Of a stretch of 64,000 bases of DNA, positions 60,464 through 64,000 are shown in pieces (the first letter of the stretch is position 1; each line of letters begins with the position of its first letter). Below the pieces are notes generated by a model. The model was not told where the DNA came from. It saw only the letters and a list, made by a program, of their open reading frames with translations, and ran no database searches. Made by a program: the position numbers and the translations under genes. Source of the stretch: Microbacterium hydrocarbonoxydans (lineage in GTDB: Bacteria; Actinomycetota; Actinomycetes; Actinomycetales; Microbacteriaceae); the NCBI RefSeq assembly GCF_000956475.1, contig NZ_JYJB01000006.1, positions 186,001-250,000 on the forward strand, given 5' to 3'.

Positions 60464-61201
60464 ATGAGCTTCGAGAACGAATGGCGCGAGTGGCACCGTG
60501 CACGCGAGGGATACGCCGGAGCGGAGTACGGCCCGGCCGCGCTGGAGTCGACGAACTGGCTGATCACCGAACCCGCGGCGGTCGAGGGGGTGCCGGGGCT
60601 CTGGGCGCTCACCGGCGACGGGGCGATCCGGGGCAGCGAGCTCGGCGCGTCGGGGGCGGTCGTGACGCTGCGGGGCGCCGAGACCATCAGGTTCGGCCGC
60701 CGCGAGCTGCGGGTCTTCGACCGTCGCGGCGACCTGGCGCTGCGGGTGTTCAACCCCCGGCGACCCCAGCGCGAGCGGTTCAGTGCGATCGACGCCTATC
60801 CGCCCAGGGAGGGGTGGCGCATCGCCGCGGTGTTCGAGCCGGCACAGGGCGAGATCATCACGATCACGGCGGTCGACGGACGACAGCATGAGTCGGAGAT
60901 CGCCGGGCGCCTCCGGTTCGAGCTCGACGGCATCCCCAGATCTCTCGTCGTCACGCGCAACGGGCAGGGGGCTCTCAGCGCGGTCTTCGCCGACGGGACG
61001 AACGGCATAGAGACCTACCGGTTCCGGTTCCTCACTGTCGAAGAGCCCGCCCCGGACGGGCGCGCCTGGATCGACTTCAACCGGGCGTATCTGCCGCCGT
61101 GCGCGTTCTCGGACCAGTACCTCTGCCCTCAGCCGCCGGATGAGAACCGGTACACGAGCTCGATCAGGGCGGGGGAGCGGGCGGTGGTCCTCGGCGGCTG
61201 A
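60464..61201 (+). CDS. DUF1684 family protein
   Basis: A 245-residue protein with the COG3358/DUF1684 pattern: WHRAREGYAGAEYGPAALESTNWL, LRVFDRRGDLALRVFNP, and the distal FRFLTVEEPAPDGRAWIDFNRAYLPPCAFSDQYLCPQPPDENR with conserved CAFS and PPxEN. GGAGG at 60454-60458 places the start at ATG 60464; a GTG at 60458 is less likely. Function unknown. Confidence 0.88.
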   Translation: MSFENEWREWHRAREGYAGAEYGPAALESTNWLITEPAAVEGVPGLWALTGDGAIRGSELGASGAVVTLRGAETIRFGRRELRVFDRRGDLALRVFNPRRPQRERFSAIDAYPPREGWRIAAVFEPAQGEIITITAVDGRQHESEIAGRLRFELDGIPRSLVVTRNGQGALSAVFADGTNGIETYRFRFLTVEEPAPDGRAWIDFNRAYLPPCAFSDQYLCPQPPDENRYTSSIRAGERAVVLGG

Positions 61202-61227
61202 GCCCGGCCGCGCCTTAAGCTGGAACC

Positions 61228-62277
61228 GTGCACGGTGAATTCAAGGTTCCTGGTGGAAAGCTCGTCGTCGTCGACCTCGAGGTGATCGACGGAAAGCTCG
61301 AAGACGTCCGCCTCGCCGGCGACTTCTTCCTCGAGCCCGACACGGCTCTCGACGACATCAACGCGGCGATCGAGGGGCTTCCCGAGCAGGCGGATGCCAC
61401 GGCCATCGCCGCAGCGGTGCGCGCGGCGCTGCCCGAGGGCGCGCAGCTGCTCGGATTCACGCCCGAGGCGGTCGGCACCGCTGTCCGCCGGGCCCTGGTG
61501 ACGGCCCCCGGCTGGCGCGACTTCGACTGGGAGATCGTGCATGAGAAGGCCGTCTCCCCTCGCATGAACCTCGCTCTCGACGAGGTGCTCACCTCGCGCG
61601 TCGGCGAGGGGCGCCGCAGGCCGACGCTGCGCATCTGGGAATGGGACCAGTCGGCGGTCGTGATCGGGTCCTTCCAGTCGTACCGCAACGAGGTCGACCC
61701 CGAGGGCGCGACCAGGCACGGCTTCGACGTCGTGCGGCGCATCTCCGGCGGCGGAGCGATGCTCATGGCCGCGGGGCAGATCATCACGTACTCGCTGTAC
61801 GTGCCGGCATCCCTCGTGGCGGGCATGACCTTCGCCGACTCCTACGCGTTCCTCGACGACTGGGTGCTGCAGGCGCTGCGCTCGCTCGGCATCGACGCGG
61901 TCTACCAGCCGCTCAACGACATCGCCTCCTCGAGCGGCAAGATCGGCGGCGCCGCCCAGAAGCGTCTCGCGAACGGCGGCGTGCTGCACCACGCGACGCT
62001 GTCGTATGACATCGACGGTCAGACCATGACCGAGGTGCTGCGGATCGGGCGCGAGAAGCTCAGCGACAAGGGCACCGCGTCTGCGGCCAAGCGGGTGGAT
62101 CCGCTTCGCAGTCAGACCGGGCTCGCGCGCGCCGAGATCATCGATCGCTTCATCGACACGTTCCGCTCGCTGACATCGGCGGAGGACGGAACCATCTCCG
62201 CCGACGAGTACGCCGAGGCCGAGGCGCTCGTCGAGTCGAAGTTCGCCACCGACGCGTGGCTGCACCGTGTCCCCTGA
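61228..62277 (+). CDS. lplA: lipoate-protein ligase with accessory domain at the N-terminus
   Basis: A 349-residue lipoate ligase. The first 90 residues (HGEFKVPGGKLVVVDLEVIDGKLEDVRLAGDFFLEP) are the accessory domain that in E. coli LplA lies at the C-terminus; the catalytic BPL/LplA part follows, with RRISGGGAMLMAAGQI, and the adenylate-binding lysine in SSGKIGGAAQKR. It would activate lipoate (or octanoate) and attach it to the E2 and GcvH proteins. GTG start at 61228. Separate LplB-LplA pairs or fused forms of this order occur in Archaea and Actinobacteria. Confidence 0.9.
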   Translation: MHGEFKVPGGKLVVVDLEVIDGKLEDVRLAGDFFLEPDTALDDINAAIEGLPEQADATAIAAAVRAALPEGAQLLGFTPEAVGTAVRRALVTAPGWRDFDWEIVHEKAVSPRMNLALDEVLTSRVGEGRRRPTLRIWEWDQSAVVIGSFQSYRNEVDPEGATRHGFDVVRRISGGGAMLMAAGQIITYSLYVPASLVAGMTFADSYAFLDDWVLQALRSLGIDAVYQPLNDIASSSGKIGGAAQKRLANGGVLHHATLSYDIDGQTMTEVLRIGREKLSDKGTASAAKRVDPLRSQTGLARAEIIDRFIDTFRSLTSAEDGTISADEYAEAEALVESKFATDAWLHRVP

Positions 62278-62289
62278 GCGCAGGGTCCC

Positions 62290-63285
62290 GTGACCTCGGT
62301 CGTCGAACGCGACGAGACGCCCTGCGGTGCCGTCACCATCATCGAGGGCGACAACCTCGCCGTCGCGGCATCCCTGGAGTCCGGATCGTTCACCCTGATC
62401 TACCTCGACCCGCCGTTCAACACCGGCCGCGCCCGCGAACGGCAGGTCGTCACCGCCCGCCGGAGGTTCACAACTCAGGAAGAATCGGCGGAATCAGGGG
62501 CGGAAGCGGCGGAATCGGCGGATGCCGCCCCGGATGTCCTGAGTTATGAACGCGAAGCGGACGAGCCGGCCGAACCGGCGGAGCCGCCTGCCGAGATCCG
62601 CCACGGGTTCCACGGGCATGCCTATGAGCGCGTGCGCGGCATGCTGCGCACCTACGACGACCGGTTCGACGACTACGGCGATTTCCTGATGCCGCGGCTC
62701 GAGGAGGCCTGGCGGCTGCTCGCCGACCACGGCACGCTGTATCTTCACCTCGACTATCGCGAGGCGCACTACGCCAAGGTCATGCTCGACGCGGTGTTCG
62801 GTCGCGATTCGTTCCTGAACGAGCTGATCTGGGCATACGACTACGGAGCCAAGTCGCGACGCCGCTGGCCCACCAAGCACGACACGATCCTCGTGTACGT
62901 GAAGAACCCGCGGACCTACGTGTTCAACTCCGACGAGGTCGATCGGGAGCCCTACATGGCGCCGGGGCTGGTCACGCCCGAGAAGGCGGCGCGGGGCAAG
63001 CTCCCCACCGACGTCTGGTGGCACACCATCGTCCCGACGACCGGACGCGAGAAGACGGGATACCCGACGCAGAAGCCCGAGGGCATCCTCCGGCGCATCG
63101 TGACCGCGTCGAGCCGCCCCGGCGACCGCGTGCTCGACCTGTTCGCCGGCTCCGGGACGACCGGCGCCGTCGCCTCGGCCCTCGGCCGCGACGTGGTGCT
63201 CGTCGACGACAACCCCGAGGCGGTGCGCATCATGAAGGAGCGGATGCCGCACGCTGAGGTCGCCGTGCCTGGCTCAGCGTCCTGA
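62290..63285 (+). CDS. DNA (adenine or cytosine-N4) methyltransferase, beta class
   Basis: A 331-residue site-specific DNA methylase (N6/N4 group). Motif IV DPPFN is at residues 40-44 and motif I FAGSGTT near 281-287, the beta-type order. TLYLHLDYREAHYAKVMLD and GYPTQKPEGILRRIV are typical. No restriction endonuclease lies alongside, so it looks solitary or housekeeping. A 30-residue Ala/Glu-rich stretch at about residues 60-90 (EESAESGAEAAESADAAPD) is coded by a palindrome-flanked insert. GTG start at 62290; the 3' end overlaps the convergent regulator by 12 bases. Confidence 0.88.
   Translation: MTSVVERDETPCGAVTIIEGDNLAVAASLESGSFTLIYLDPPFNTGRARERQVVTARRRFTTQEESAESGAEAAESADAAPDVLSYEREADEPAEPAEPPAEIRHGFHGHAYERVRGMLRTYDDRFDDYGDFLMPRLEEAWRLLADHGTLYLHLDYREAHYAKVMLDAVFGRDSFLNELIWAYDYGAKSRRRWPTKHDTILVYVKNPRTYVFNSDEVDREPYMAPGLVTPEKAARGKLPTDVWWHTIVPTTGREKTGYPTQKPEGILRRIVTASSRPGDRVLDLFAGSGTTGAVASALGRDVVLVDDNPEAVRIMKERMPHAEVAVPGSAS
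62466..62551. repeat. in-frame palindrome-flanked insert in the methyltransferase gene
   Basis: Arms 62466-62480 and 62537-62551 (TTCACAACTCAGGA versus reverse complement TTCATAACTCAGGA) pair at 14 of 15 positions around a 56-base GCGGAATC-rich middle. It encodes the Glu/Ala/Ser-rich loop in the methylase and keeps the frame. Same build as the two elements in the cytochrome b gene, different sequence. Confidence 0.8.
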
Positions 63286-64000
63286 GCGGCTCGTCGACTC
63301 CCGCACGATGAGTCGGCCGTGCTCGGGTTCGGGTGCCGTCACAGCGAGATCCGGCTCGAGCTGACGCAGCAGTGCGGCGGCCGCCTGCCGGCCCAGGGCC
63401 TCCGGCAGCAGGTCGACGGTCGAGATCGTCGGCGACAGCGCACGCAGGCACTCGGCATCCGATCCGCACATCACCACGACGTCCTCAGGCACACGCACGC
63501 CCCGCTCGACCAGTCGCTCGACGACCCCGCGCGCATGATCGCTGGTCAGGCAGTACACGGCGTCAGCGGGCTCGGGCAGGGAGAGCAGCTCGTCGGCGGC
63601 CAGGCCGGCCTCCGATCGAGAGGCTCGCTCCGGAACGCGCAGCACGGTCGCCGGCAGGCGCGCCGACAGCATCCGCTCCCGGTACCTGCTCTCGGTCGCG
63701 AGGTTCCATTCGATCGCATCCGTGCCGACGATCAGCGCCGGCCGGGTGCCGCCGGCCGCGGCGAGGTGGTCGAGCACGCGGTCGACGATGTGCGCGGTCG
63801 CGATGTCGATCACGTGCGGGTCGTCGGGGTCGGCGACATCGCGTCCGACGAGCACGTACGGCATGCCGCTCGAGCGCATGGCCGCCGTGAGCGGATCGTT
63901 CCCCACCGGATCGGTGACGATGATGCCGTCGCAGGCATATGCCGTGCGCGAAGCCCCCGGAACGACCGGGTCGGCGACGAGCATGAGCGCGTATCCGTGC
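63274..64000 (-). CDS. LacI family transcriptional regulator, C-terminal part
   Basis: The frame runs off the right edge; 242 residues are visible. They form the sensor domain of a LacI-type regulator: CDGIIVTDPVGNDPLTAAM, MPYVLVGRDVADPDDPHVIDIA, and the late TISTVDLLPEALGRQAAAALLRQLEPD block ending RLIVRESTSRSGR. The DNA-binding N-terminus lies beyond base 64000. The stop overlaps the convergent methyltransferase stop region by 12 bases. Confidence 0.85.
   Translation of the reverse strand, partial: HGYALMLVADPVVPGASRTAYACDGIIVTDPVGNDPLTAAMRSSGMPYVLVGRDVADPDDPHVIDIATAHIVDRVLDHLAAAGGTRPALIVGTDAIEWNLATESRYRERMLSARLPATVLRVPERASRSEAGLAADELLSLPEPADAVYCLTSDHARGVVERLVERGVRVPEDVVVMCGSDAECLRALSPTISTVDLLPEALGRQAAAALLRQLEPDLAVTAPEPEHGRLIVRESTSRSGR

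Noticed and set aside
1..64000. tRNA, rRNA, CRISPR, IS or phage genes
   Set aside because: No cloverleaf-like gene, repeat-spacer array, transposase or integrase frame was recognised on either strand.

Overview
The window is high-GC DNA with dense short-spaced operons, frequent GTG starts, ATGA/GTGA stop-start overlaps, and the 'GCGGATGCCG'-type codon runs typical of Microbacteriaceae. Gene content (zinc-independent L36, PutA-like proteins, LacI-controlled glycosidases, an MmsA/Acd/MmsB operon, EtfBA, a secreted M6 protease) fits a soil- or plant-associated Microbacterium-like actinobacterium. The genus is inferred from style and content, not from a search. I found no rRNA, tRNA, CRISPR array, prophage or insertion sequence.

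Layout. 1-4081: two tandem periplasmic-binding lipoproteins (the first cut by the window edge), then inositol-monophosphatase paralog / HAD phosphatase / inositol-monophosphatase paralog, which looks like uptake and dephosphorylation of a phosphorylated sugar or polyol. 4211-9302: two large secreted glycan-active proteins that converge and share a C-terminal module. 9394-16090: a LacI regulator divergent from an ABC sugar importer and a GH3 glycosidase. 16176-21789: DJ-1/LysR pair, an ABM-domain membrane protein, a thiolase, and a FAD monooxygenase/TetR divergent pair with two operators. 21818-28117: a 2046-residue surface amylopullulanase behind two LacI-type operators. 28253-31596: a small unknown protein and an M6 metalloprotease. 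31753-36322: a valine-catabolism operon behind a palindromic operator. 36329-38508: YdeI-like protein, a degenerate CobW protein and L36 sharing a Zur-like box, and SRPBCC. 38510-42643: MarR divergent from etfB-etfA-cytochrome b. 42770-48131: acetyltransferase, thioesterase, and small membrane-protein operons. 48223-51825: a giant PutA-like protein whose active sites look destroyed. 52065-54005: membrane protein/XRE/oxidoreductase operon. 54180-56329: DDAH-like hydrolase and ornithine aminotransferase. 56386-64000: MFS/MarR, CutC, hydrolase, DUF1684, lipoate ligase, a solitary DNA methyltransferase, and a partial LacI regulator.

The least ordinary material is structural. Long inverted repeats of unrelated sequence but similar architecture sit between convergent genes. 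Related palindromes lie in frame inside coding sequences: two copies in the cytochrome b gene at 41004-41084 and 41349-41429, and one in the DNA methyltransferase at 62466-62551. A second dispersed repeat (core CCTTCGACAAGCTCAGGGAC) occurs between genes and has been taken into the N-terminal codons of two adjacent amino-acid genes. The other stand-outs are the PutA-like pseudoenzyme and the EtfBA-linked cytochrome b with three copies of an RRGLPR..GG.PWPPA motif.
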